A DNA stretch of 64,000 nt from Engraulis encrasicolus (lineage: Eukaryota; Chordata; Actinopteri; Clupeiformes; Engraulidae), in assembly GCF_034702125.1 (NCBI RefSeq), contig NC_085872.1, forward strand, positions 24,854,502-24,918,501. The letters are read 5' to 3'. This document shows, piece by piece, positions 20,654-32,740 of this stretch. How positions within the stretch are numbered: the stretch's first letter is position 1; each line of letters opens with the position of its first letter. Under the pieces are notes generated by a model. The model ran no database searches, had not been told where the DNA came from, and saw only the letters and a list, made by a program, of their open reading frames with translations. The position numbers and the translations under genes are program-made.

Positions 20654-20722
20654 ATGTTAACGTTTCCCATCACTGCTCTCTAATATCAATGATCCTTGCC
20701 CTTCCCAATGTCGCGTTAATCT

Positions 20723-21683
20723 TTATATCCTCTTACTCATCACGGCCCGTATGACAGGGGCCCACTTGTCTGCCCCCGAGCGAGGGCTGTGAAACCCCTC
20801 AGGTCCATCTTGGTCCTCCGACTCCGCTATGATTTCCATTTTTTCCACAATCAACTTCACCAGGTTGTGTTGCTTCTCCACGAGGCTGAACAGCTCCTTC
20901 ATTCTGAGGAATGAACGAACAATGACATGATTCGGCATATGTGATCGCTGGTAACCGTTTATTTCAAGGTTCATATATTAGCAAGTAATATCTGTCCAAC
21001 TGTCTGTATAAGTGACATGTGACATGACACATGTTAAGCAAAATCAATGATTGATTTGTTAGACATGTATTCACAAATATCTTGTTTTGTTATTAATGAC
21101 ATACCCCTAAATAAGGACCTAGTAGGCCCTTAACACGTAATCTTATATGTCACTTATATAGGCAGTAATTAGGCATGTATCATTGGCTAACGTGTGAACT
21201 CTAAAGTGTAACCGTGATCTTTAACAGTATTTGTCTTGAATAAATGTAGGGCCATTCTGTACCTGTACTTCTGTTTAGCCAGTTCTCGCTCTACACACGT
21301 GGACTGGCCAGTATGGCTTCGGTTGGTCTTCCTCTCCATGAGGTCATGACTCAGGAGGGAGAAGATCATACCCCTTGTCTGTTTGGGTGATTACATAGTT
21401 AGTACAATAAAAGCATTTCACTTCATACCTCACTTGCTATACCCTCTTTCATAAAAATATGCGGCATACATGTATGTGTCCTCTTTCCTCCATTCACAAG
21501 TGAGCGACTTTGCATTATTTTAATGTAAAGACTATCAAATAAGTTTAAGGCAAGCATGGCTTATATTTATGCATCACATGCCTTCTGAAGACATCTGTTG
21601 GGGTAGACTCTGACAACAGGCTTGTCAACTCGCTTTATGAACCAGTAGGGAAGCTTCTTTTCCAGGTTGGTGTGCAATTCGAT
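20723..21683 (-). CDS. trpa1: trpa1 exons 25-27: C-terminal region with coiled coil
   Basis: Residues about 972-1103. Exon 25 has the conserved IELHTNLEKKLPYWF segment; exon 26 reads RGMIFSLL and leads into ELAKQKYR; exon 27 has the coiled-coil heptads (LVEKQHNLVKLIVEKMEII), which assemble the tetramer stalk in TRPA1, and ends VIRAVMSKRI. Exon 25 lacks a usable GT donor after YPN. The boundary at 21582 uses AAG followed by GCATGT, which keeps frame into exon 26 but is the least certain junction in the gene. Confidence 0.85.
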
Positions 21684-24600
21684 CTGCAAAGCCCAAGCAC
21701 CGTATGTTAAAACTGAAAGGCATGCTTATCACAGGAACTACTTATAAGTATTATACATGTACAATAAAAGATCTACACACTTGCATGGCAATTTGCTTAA
21801 GGGTCGCGTTTTTCTGCACTTCTGCTATGTCTCCAACAGCCAAGCCAATCTGCAGAATACATAGTAGTGACACATTACTGACTCTGAATGAAGGGAAATG
21901 ACCATTAAAGTAGTGAATTAATATTGTTATGGCAAGACAGACTTACCAGAAGGTTCACGAGGAGAATGGGTGCCAGTAGCACAAAAGCAATAAATACCAA
22001 AAATGTGATTGCTGGAAAAGCAAGTTTGCCCTTCAAGTATGGATTCAGGAAGATGTCCTGGTAGTTTATCTCTCCCACCATCATGACAAAAGTCTGCATC
22101 AGTGATAGTAGCACCTCACTAAAGTTTTTCTGTATGCAAGGGGCATAAACACATTGCATTACTCGTGGCGTTTAGATGATTTACACATTAAAATAAATGC
22201 CTTAGAGCTTAAACACTTAGGGGTTTCTTTTGCCCTTAAGACATGTAAAAGTTTTTATCTTTTACCTGACATGTGCTTAAGGCAAAAGAAACCCCTAAGT
22301 GTTTAAGTTAAACAGTTAGACATAATGAACTTAATACATATGATAAATGCCTTAGAGCTTTGCTGAATGCTTGTTGTAATTTGTTCCTACCTGGCCCAGC
22401 ATCAGGGCGTAGAAGGACAGAGCGAAAGCCAGTATCAGGTAAATGAAGATGGAGACGATGCTCATGAGTGTTCTTGAAATCTCTCTGAACATCACCACGT
22501 AAATCCCAAAACGTTCAAACCTGCAGAAAAGTAAAGGATGACCGCAAGACAACAATCATCAAACACAATACAAGAGCGTCTCTCCCACATAATAACCCAC
22601 ACGTGTTTGAAATGGTCTCTTTTATTAACCCCTTTGTGCAGAGCCTCTGTTATAATGTTATTGCCACCAAAATGATAATGACCTAGTCTTAATCTGTTAC
22701 TTAAGGCTTTCTGTAATGTCATAACAATGCAGTTATGATGTAGTTGAGTGTTTTCAGCAAATAGTGAATGGGGCCCGTTGGTGGGCCCATCTGCACTAAG
22801 GGGCTACAATAGTTGAGGCTGTGTTGTTGTGGTTGTATTGATCGCAAGATGACTGACCGCTGTAAGTATAGGAGCAGGTTCATCCAACCAAAGAGCACAG
22901 CGAGGGCACCAACGGGCCAATGCCAGTCACTCTTCAGGTCCAGCAGCAAAGCCACCACAAACACCACAGACGAGATGGCCGAGCCCCAGTCCACCATGTT
23001 GGTCACGTCTTGTAGGTAGTCTGTTCGCTAGGTTTGGTGATACAGAACATTGCGTTTCCACTGCTGTTAATGTCTGCATAGGTTATATGGCAAAGAAGTA
23101 TTCCTAGGGTGAAAGAAACTTTATACCTGTTGGTAGATCTGAGCTAATTCTTTCCCCACTGCGTAGAGATTCATCGCCAGAGTTAGGAATAGGCATATGT
23201 TTATTTTCATGCATTGCTAGAAAACAAAAACAAAAAAACAATATTACACTCAATGTTAGTTTAACAAATGCCAATCACCATTTTTTTGCACACACATCTC
23301 CTTAATTCTCCCTCATTGCGCCTCACCTGATGCAGTGATGTTGTTGCCATGGTGATGTTATAGCGTGAGGTGCTGTTGCCAGAGGTGTTGAGGCTGGGCT
23401 TCAGGTTCAGTATGAGATAGGTCAACGGGATGAGGCCCATCATGTACATCAGCATGTTCAACAGGTGGGCTTTCACTCCATAGGCTTTCCTGTGAAATAA
23501 TCATATCACATTGAACCAAACAAAAAAGAGTGTAATTTCAGAAATGTGTAGAAGTTGTTTTTTCTAAAGAATATTACCCATCTAACAAGAGCCATTGAAA
23601 TTGCATTATTAAGTACAGTAATCCAAACCAAATCAACAAAAGATGGAGTCAGGTGGATGTTTTCAGAAATACATTCTTCACAAATGTACTTGCCCAGAAA
23701 TCTGAGCTCTTAAATATCACAAAAAATGTTCGATCAATACACATTTATTAGTAACTAATTATGCAACCACGACATATTTCATAGTGGACGGCATTTAGTG
23801 TTTTTCATAACTTGTGATATGTAGGTTTGCAAAATGGCTACGTTAAGAGAATATTTGCTCACCATTTCATCTCTAAGTACTTCCTGCAGACAGGGTGGGT
23901 CAGCAGATCAACGCGATTGTGATGCACCATAGTCTATTGGCACACAACAGGGAGGTCCCCTCGGTCACACAGGTTACAGAAGTAACTGAGTTGCCTATTG
24001 TCAGGAATATTCTTTCTCTAAGACTTACATTCAGAGCTGGAAGAGGTGTGCGGTTGGTGACCTTGTCCTCCAGAAATTTGTGTGGTGTTTGTAGCCACTG
24101 GAAATTATACTCCATCTGTGTGCAGCATAATGTGTGAGTGTCAACAAGAGACATTTTCTGAGCAAGAGAGAATATTGATCAGGAACTGGAAGTATCTTAT
24201 TACTAACCCAGTAGTTTCCATTGTCAGGGTCCTCTTCTGATTCCTTTATGCAATTGTCAAGAAGGTACTGCATGGGTTTACACACAAATACACGAGCCAA
24301 ATACACACACAAATACACACACACACACACACACAACACAAATACACACACACACACACACACACACATTAATAAATAATGGTAGTAGCAACTGAATATA
24401 TAGCGTGATATAATCTAAAGATGGTTTTGTATTTATACATTTAAAAATATACAACCAAAAATACTTCACCTTAAACGTCTCAGGAAGCATTTCTATCATG
24501 TCCAGCACAGCACACTTCTTGCTTGACAGACGGTCAAATGCTTGGAGAGCTTCATCACATCTACAACATTCACATGTAGGGCCAATATTTATGAAACAAT

Positions 24601-27600
24601 TCAAACTCTTTGGTCATCTAAAACATCTACAGTATGTGGAAGCTTATGTCTACTCTATGCCATGCACAGATTAGTAAGGGATTTAATTTAAACAACCCAA
24701 CACACACGCATACAGTAGGCTCGCAAACTTCCATGTTTAGGTGCAATCATCCTTGTTGGGTTTTTGCTCACCCAAATGGAAACACTCGATTTACCTGTCA
24801 CTCGCGATCACTTCCTCGGTGGCCTCCCTCCTGTGGTTGTGTATGGCCTCGTGCAGAAAGGAGGCGTCGCTCTTGTTCAGCAGCATCTGCGCCCCCCTCC
24901 TCAGGAGCAGCCGCACGGCCACAGCGTGTCCCTCGCGTGCCGCCAGGTGCAGGGCCGTGTTCTGGGGAAATAGAACGGAGTGCCTGTGAATATTCTCATT
25001 CATCCGGGTGAGGTCGTGTCAGTCAACAGAGTTTCGTTGTAAGCAAATGGATTTTGCCTTTTATACATAAGTTTCAAGTTCCTAAACATCTGGCAAGAAC
25101 TGACAAAGCTCTTTGGATAAAGGGTGAAAATAGGCCTTAGAAGCCCTCACGCACAGGCACAGAGCAGTGTGGTGTGGGGATCCCACAGCAGTTTGCCATG
25201 TCTCAAGACAGTCAGAATAGCCATGTGTTTTGGTGGGTTCGCTGACCTGAATTTCCCCTGGGGATTAATAAAGTTACTCTACTCTACTACTACTACTGGG
25301 TTGTTTTACTGCCATCATCAAGTCCTCATGAATTAGAATAATATGGGTATGTAGTGTAATGGTGGTTGAATGGTTAAATTCATAGTGAATACTGTAACAT
25401 CCATACAACAATTACCCCATCATCATCTGCTTTATCCAGGAGCTTGACGTGTGATCCAAGCAGAGTGACCATGGTTTGAGTGTAGCCTCCAGCTGCAGCG
25501 TGATGCAGGCACGACCATCCTTTGTAATCACTGCAAACCACACAGAAGACAAACTTTAGAAAAAGTCTTACAGTTGGATCTGCTTTTGTTGGAAGCATGT
25601 CTTTCATTGAAGTAAAATCAAGCCAATTGGATATCACGCATGATATGGTAGTGGAGCTGTTCCCTTTTTGGCCAAACTAGAGCAATCTCACATATCCTAC
25701 CATTTAATACACTTGCGTTTCACGACGCGTACGCGTCACGGTGGAAATGCGCTTTTTGGCGCGTCAATTATGCACTATCGACCTGAACGCTAGAGGACAT
25801 CATGACTGTACACTGACGATGAATGGAGATGTGACAGTTGCGTTCCCTACATTTATACTGTACATGCATGCAGTTGCCTGCCCTCGTGCGGACACCTACA
25901 GTATCATGCGTAATTGACATAGTTGACGCAGACCATCGACTATACAACATTGCCTATGCTTGGCTATCCCACACGTCACAACTTTACAGCAATATATTTG
26001 ATTTAGTAATCAGAAATGGTAATCTTGTTGCTGTTGGGTATTCATTTGCCTTTGACACAGAGCTCCCCTGCGGAGCAGAAGCTCTACAACTCGGACGTGG
26101 CCATTCCTGGAGGCCAGGTGGAGGGGCGTCATTCCCCTCTCATCGCCTTCATTCATCAACCTGGTGTCCGTTAGAGTTTCCAGAAGCCTGTAGCAGGTGT
26201 TGATCCTCCCAAATCTGCAGAAAATAAATCACGCGTCGTGTCTCCACAAGTGTAACACAACATGACGGCATCATGTGAAGTTTCCAAAAAGGAAAAAAAG
26301 ACCTACTCGGCGGCGAAATGCAAAGCAGACTTCTTTTGTTTGCTCTTGTGGTTCGGTGAAACTTTTAGCCCGAGCATGCTGCTGACGGAGTCCGGGACGC
26401 CCAGTTTACAGGCGTAGTGAAGGGGAGTGCAGCCTTCGGTGTCTTCATCGTGTAGCATCTGTCGCACCCTTTTGTCCTGTCAGGCGATCACAGAAACATA
26501 TTCAGTCTTTTTTTAAATTATTATTCACTTTTAGTCAGGTTTTAATATATGTCAAAATCATATTGCAATGCGTCAGACTAACATTTTGGAAAATGTAGAT
26601 ATGTATCCCCGCAGTTACACTACACTTAGTAACTTCATGCAGTACTCATGTGTAGGGCAGCAGGTGGCAGCAACACCTTCTTATTGTAAATCAAGCCCAG
26701 GCAAAAAAAAAAAATGCATCAAGCTTCTGAGGTCTCAGAGACTCCTGTCATAAATAACATTGAGTTTGGGACATTCTAGGTCCTAGAATCTAGGATATGT
26801 ATTCTGTGTCACCTGTAAAAATTCATCCGGGAGATTTCGGAGACCTCGTGGTTGCATGATGGTTAGGTGCAGGAAGTTGCATCCATTGACATCTTTGATT
26901 GTGAAATTGCATCCTGAAATAATTTCACCAGAGCATCATTTTTATTATGAACTGGAATACTTACAATTATTCATCATTTTGTTGTGGTTTTCATTGAGTA
27001 TGTGTGGGCTATTATAGTAGGCAAAATTGCACCATGAGAAAGCAGCAGGTTTACAGTTCTCCAAGACCCACAGCTTGTGGCCAGAAGTAGCGGAGAATGC
27101 CCCTTGTAGTCAGTGTAGTCAATGTCAGCACCCTAGTGGACAAAACGTATCATGTATCATAAAACAGAAGCATATAAATACACATTATACATTCTTATTG
27201 AGAAGGATTAACTGAAAGCTACAATGTACAGGTCAGAACACAGACAGAGGATGTGTGCCTACATACTCACCTTTGACACAAGATATTCTGCCAGTTCATG
27301 GTGATCAAAAATAGCTGCCCTGCAATGACCATTAACATATCAATGTATCATGCAACCCATGGACCTTTCAAGGATGGCTAAGGGGGTTTGCTTACTTCAC
27401 ATTAATTACAATGTATTTAGCTGGGGATTTATTCAAGGCAACTTTCAACGTGGGAGCGTTAATTCCTTAATTTAACCCCAAGGGATCAATAAAGCAACTC
27501 TCTGCTCTACTCGACTCACACAGCAATATGTAGAGTGTGGGGAAGTACTGTGCATTGCACAGCAATATGCAAGTAATGTCATTATACTTATGCAGAGGCG

Positions 27601-29036
27601 TCTGTTGAGACCCATCTGTGATGTTGATGGCGTGGCCGATGTCCTCGCAGGATGAGAGCATGACCTTAACAGCTTCCGTGGCCCCTTGTGTGCACGCCGA
27701 ATGCAGGGCCGTTGACTTATCACACTTAACAGAAGGGCACACCGGCAATCAGATCAACGACACATTTGGCAGCACAATACAGGATGGAGGTTTACAGTGT
27801 CATATTGCAATATAGCACATGGAATTTGAAAAGCATTCTTGGCTAAAATGTATGCGCATGTTTGGTCACACGTTTATTGTTTTATTTTTATTTTTATTTA
27901 TTATAATTATTATCTATTGTAAGATATTAGCCTATTATGTATTGTTAGCATTTCAATAGATGAGAGAGCTGAACATGCATACCTGCTGTTTGTTTATTTT
28001 GGCTCCGTACACCATGCAGAGTTTAATAACTTCCAGGTTTCCGCCACGGACAGCCAGGTGCAGAGGGCTGTTGCAGTACTTGTCCACGTAGTTGATGTGT
28101 GCCTCAATGGAATGGCCCATCGCCTCTCCTGACGGGGCACACAGCACATCAGGGGTATACCAATTCATAGGGCTACAGTTTCAAGCCCTATGCCTTACAG
28201 CTCCATTTGAAAGGACGAGGGGTAGGGGCAAGGGGTAGGGGTAGGGGTATAAAAATAGAATTGAGATTGGCCACAAAACAACACACTTCCCAACTGTACA
28301 GGGCAGTTTGGGTGAGCAGCACACCCTTGTAAAATGTGCTGAATAGAAATGATCAATTCCTCTGTAGTACAAACCTCTTTGAAGAATAACCTGCATGGAT
28401 TTTTTCGCCCCAGCAAAAGCAGCAGCGTGGATAGGAAAATGGCCCAACTTGTTTTGGCTGCAGAAGTTCGCACCATGCTTGAACTGAGGGGGGATTGGGG
28501 GGGGGGGCGGACACACGCAAAATGGCTTTCTCTTACCAGTAGCAAATATAGATCTGAGATTTGAGTTCAAATGTAGATCTGAGAACGTACACTGCTTATT
28601 TCATACATGTATTCATCCATCCATTCATGCGTTCAAGTACTGCATGTAGCTTCACTTGCCAGTGTGTTAAGTGCTCCATGGTTATCATTTGAGCAGGCGA
28701 TCATGACAGCAGTGTTTCCGAGCTCTCCCTCCAAGTTCACATCCGTTTGGCTGTGGGAGAGGAGTTCCTGTTGCAGATAGATAGATGGATACAGAGACTT
28801 TCACCTCAGCGAGCAATGTTTCTCTGTTAGTCTTCATGTCAACCTCAGATTGCCCCATACAACAACTGCAAAGTGCATGTCTGTAATTTGATGTAATGTC
28901 ATCCCCTTCTCCCTTCCCTAGGGATCTGGGGGGCTCTTGGCTACTCAAGCGTTAACAGAGATCTGCATCGGCAATTTATGCAATTCCATCCCTCCTTAAA
29001 GAGTGGCCCACTGAAGCGGTCAGTGCCTCAATCCCT

Positions 29037-29130
<94 letters not shown>

Positions 29131-29778
29131 CCTAGACTGTGCTACGTGCCTGTGTTGCTCTCTAGGCAGCACTACAGCAGTGCTAAAGGCCACTACAAAA
29201 AATAAATAAATCAAAAAACAAACAAAACAATAACAACAACAACAACAATAACAATAACAAAAGAAGCAGTTAGGTGGAGCAGAGTGGGTCGATCCTAGTC
29301 CTAGACCCAAAGGTGAAGGTTTGGCTGGGAAAGTGGTGGGGACATTTCAATGGCAAATTGTCTGTATATGCTGTTTTGCATTATATTTGTGAAAAAGTGA
29401 TGTGAACAAGCTAGGTTTATCTCAAAAGTGGTATGGACATGTCCCCACCATCCCCCCCTAAAATTATGCCCATGCTAGACCTACCTCCACCAAGGTGTTG
29501 TGGCCCAGACTGACAGCCAAGTGGAGCGGGGCCAAAGTGCTCCTGTTCAGGATGTTGGGGTCGGCCCCCAGGGCCAGCAGGGCTGCGCAGCTCTCCCTCT
29601 GCTGCCTCTGCATGGCCCAATGCAGTGCCGTGTTCCCGTCCTGGTCAGCCGAGTTCAGCGCTGCAAGGAGAGGAGAGGGGACATCGAGGGACATCGGCAG
29701 GCTCAGTGCAGTACCACACACACACACACACACACATACACATGAATGCACACACACACACAGACACACACGCACACG

Positions 29779-29847
<69 letters not shown>

Positions 29848-32708
29848 GAACACACACACACGCACACACACACACACACAGACCTACACAAACACACACA
29901 CAGACAGACGTACACAGACGTACACATGCACACACGCATACAACCACACGCACACATTGTACTGTTAGACAGAATTGTCATAATTGCACTCTGACATTTG
30001 GGCCTTCTGTGCACAAATATTTTAGGGCAGAGAGTGCTGATATTCAGTATGCCCAGCTATGCAGAATGAAGCTTTCTCCATGCTGTGAAGGTAGATGGCT
30101 GCTTTAGGACGGAGCGCATTAGAGTAGCACTATTTATTTAAAAATATAACATTATCTCCAATATAACACAATGATGGATAGGGCTGGAGATATATACATG
30201 TGCAAAGGCTGCAGTATAATTAAGGATTAATAGACCAAAATAAATAAACAGTAAACAGCTGTAAATTTCACACTTGCACACACAGGCTCTAACAAAGAAG
30301 GCTCATCAAGTCTACCTGGATCCTACTCACCCTCTTCACTGTGCTTTCCAGATGCTGCCATCTGGACGTAGACTTACAGTAAAATCCCAATGGCAAGGAA
30401 GAATGGCTACAAGCGGTCATTTGTACCATCAGCTGTGGCTATTCTTAACAAGAGCTGGTCATAGTAACAGAGTAGATAAGCTCTATGTGTTCCTCAATAG
30501 TTTTAACAGTAGTGTTCTGCTTTTTAAATTTTATACAACACAGTGCATCGTTACTCAGCATTGAAGCTCTGTGTGCTCCTCTTAGCAGTAATATGGTAAA
30601 TTTGGAATAGTTTAACATTTTAACTGAGTGACATGGATAGAGTAATGAGATTAATTTATTCCACAGGTTTTATCTTCTCTTATTATCCACGCATATATAT
30701 ATATATATATATATATTAATTTATTCTTTATTGTGTTGACTGCGATGTGTGTTTGTCTTGTGTGTCTTGTGCCACCACCAAAGCAAATTTTCCATTTCAT
30801 GTAAGTTTAGTGGACAATAAAGAAGTCTAAGTCTAAGTCTAAGTCTATAATGATCAGTGATTACAAGCTGTCGTACAGTCTTACAGTGATACTGTAAGTG
30901 AATGAATACCAGTTGCATAACCAAGCTGAAAAATCAACTACATAATGACCCCCCGCCACACACACACACACTTCAGGTCAACGTCTCACACTGTGCTGTT
31001 GTGGGACCTACCTTTGGTTCCTGCTACTTGTGCGATGAGGCGTATGATGTGAGTGTGTCCCCTGGACGCGGCGTAGTGCAGGGGACAGGCTCCAGTGTTG
31101 TCCCTCAGGGTCAGGTTGGCTAGTTTCTTCTCCAGCGCCACTTCGTTCCCCTGTTGAGCCCACTGTTTAAGAGCGATCAGGAACTGGGTCAGTACAGGAG
31201 GGGGTCCAGAGGAGAGGAAACACTGGATGATGTGGAGGTACAGTAGTGTGGTGGTGGCTAAATTTCGTTTATTTAGCTCAGTTCAATTTTATTCCATCTT
31301 ACATTTGCATTCAAGTGTAAAGAAATCCTGCACACTGTCCATTCCACCAACACACTTTAATACAACATTTCGGTCATCCAACCTTCTTCAGGTTGTGCGG
31401 TGGACAGCGTGCGGGATTTCTTTACACTTCAATGTCAACCCCACTGGGATAATATCCTACGCACCTGCCCAACGGCAGAGGTGTGCAAAAGCGTCTTTGT
31501 TGAACTGTCTTACATTTGCATCACATTGGCTTCTGTTACTGTACTGTGCTGTACATCCAGCTGATGCTGGTATCCAGGACAGGCAGAGAATTAGGTACAG
31601 GCGCGGTCCCCCTGGAGCAGCCAGGGGTTAGATGCCTTGCTCAAGGGCACTTCAGCCATGAAATAGCACTCTTTTCGTTCACTCCCCACCGACATTTTCC
31701 CTCACTGATAGGAGAGTCACACCTCAGATACCAAGACCACCTCCATAACCAGTGGACCGCAGCCGTCATGTCACATACTTTAGTTTTAGATGAATGATTA
31801 TTTTTTAAAGGGATTTTTCACACTGCAAAAAAACAGCACTGGAATTAGCTGTGTGGTTTAATTATGCCTGATGTGATGTCTGTGGGAAAGTGAATAGAGT
31901 AAAAGATCAATTCAAGCCATACAAATACAGGATCAAACTAGCCTGTGGAAAAAGTTTAAAACAAAAAAAAACATTCAAAAGTACTGACTGACACATCTCA
32001 ATACATTGCATATTACATGGGCAGTCATTGGTGAGCGGTTAGGGCGTCAGACTTGCATTCCAGAGGTTGCCGGTTCGACTCCCGACCTGCCAGGTTGGTG
32101 GGGGGAGTAATCAACCAGTGCTCTCCCTCATCCTCCTCCATGACTGAGGTACCCTGAGCATGGTACTGTCCCACCGCACTGCTCCCCATGGGGCGCCACT
32201 GAGGGCTGCCCCCTTGCACGGGTGAGGCATAAATGCAATTCCGTTGTGTGCAGTGTGCAGTGTTCACTTGTGTGCTGTGGAGTGCTGTGTCACAATGACA
32301 ATGGGAGTTGGAGTTTCCCAATGGGCTTTCACTTTCATAAGGAGTATATGAAGAGTTCAGATGCAAAACCCTCTAAGTGCCTTTTCAGAAAATAATCTTA
32401 ATTCATTTTTATTTAATACAAAGCTATCAAAACTGCATATTTTTTAATTTTATGTATGTAATATAACTATTTATATGTATTATCAAGTACATGAATGTAA
32501 ACCAAACCAACAACGGGTTCTCTAAAAATATAGAAGTGCAGGTCTTTAGAAATGGAGTTAGGGGGTTTTGCATCTGAACTCTTCATATAACATCTCATGT
32601 TGAAATAACTATTCATGCCCCCACCGTGGCTTAACAGAAGGGCATTCATCTGCTACACAGCTGACCCGGGTTCGATTCCGGCCCGGGTCCTTTGCTGACC
32701 CTTCCCCG

Positions 32709-32740
<32 letters not shown>

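Noticed and set aside
25680..26050. CpG-rich stretch (GACGCGTACGCGTCAC) in a trpa1 intron as a promoter
   Set aside because: It is short, isolated and lies mid-gene; a decayed repeat is as likely.
32018..32090. A possible tRNA gene on the + strand
   Set aside because: A and B boxes are present but no acceptor stem or T-arm closure follows, and a SINE body continues. The same holds for 32608-32680 and for the inverted copy at 35640-35705.
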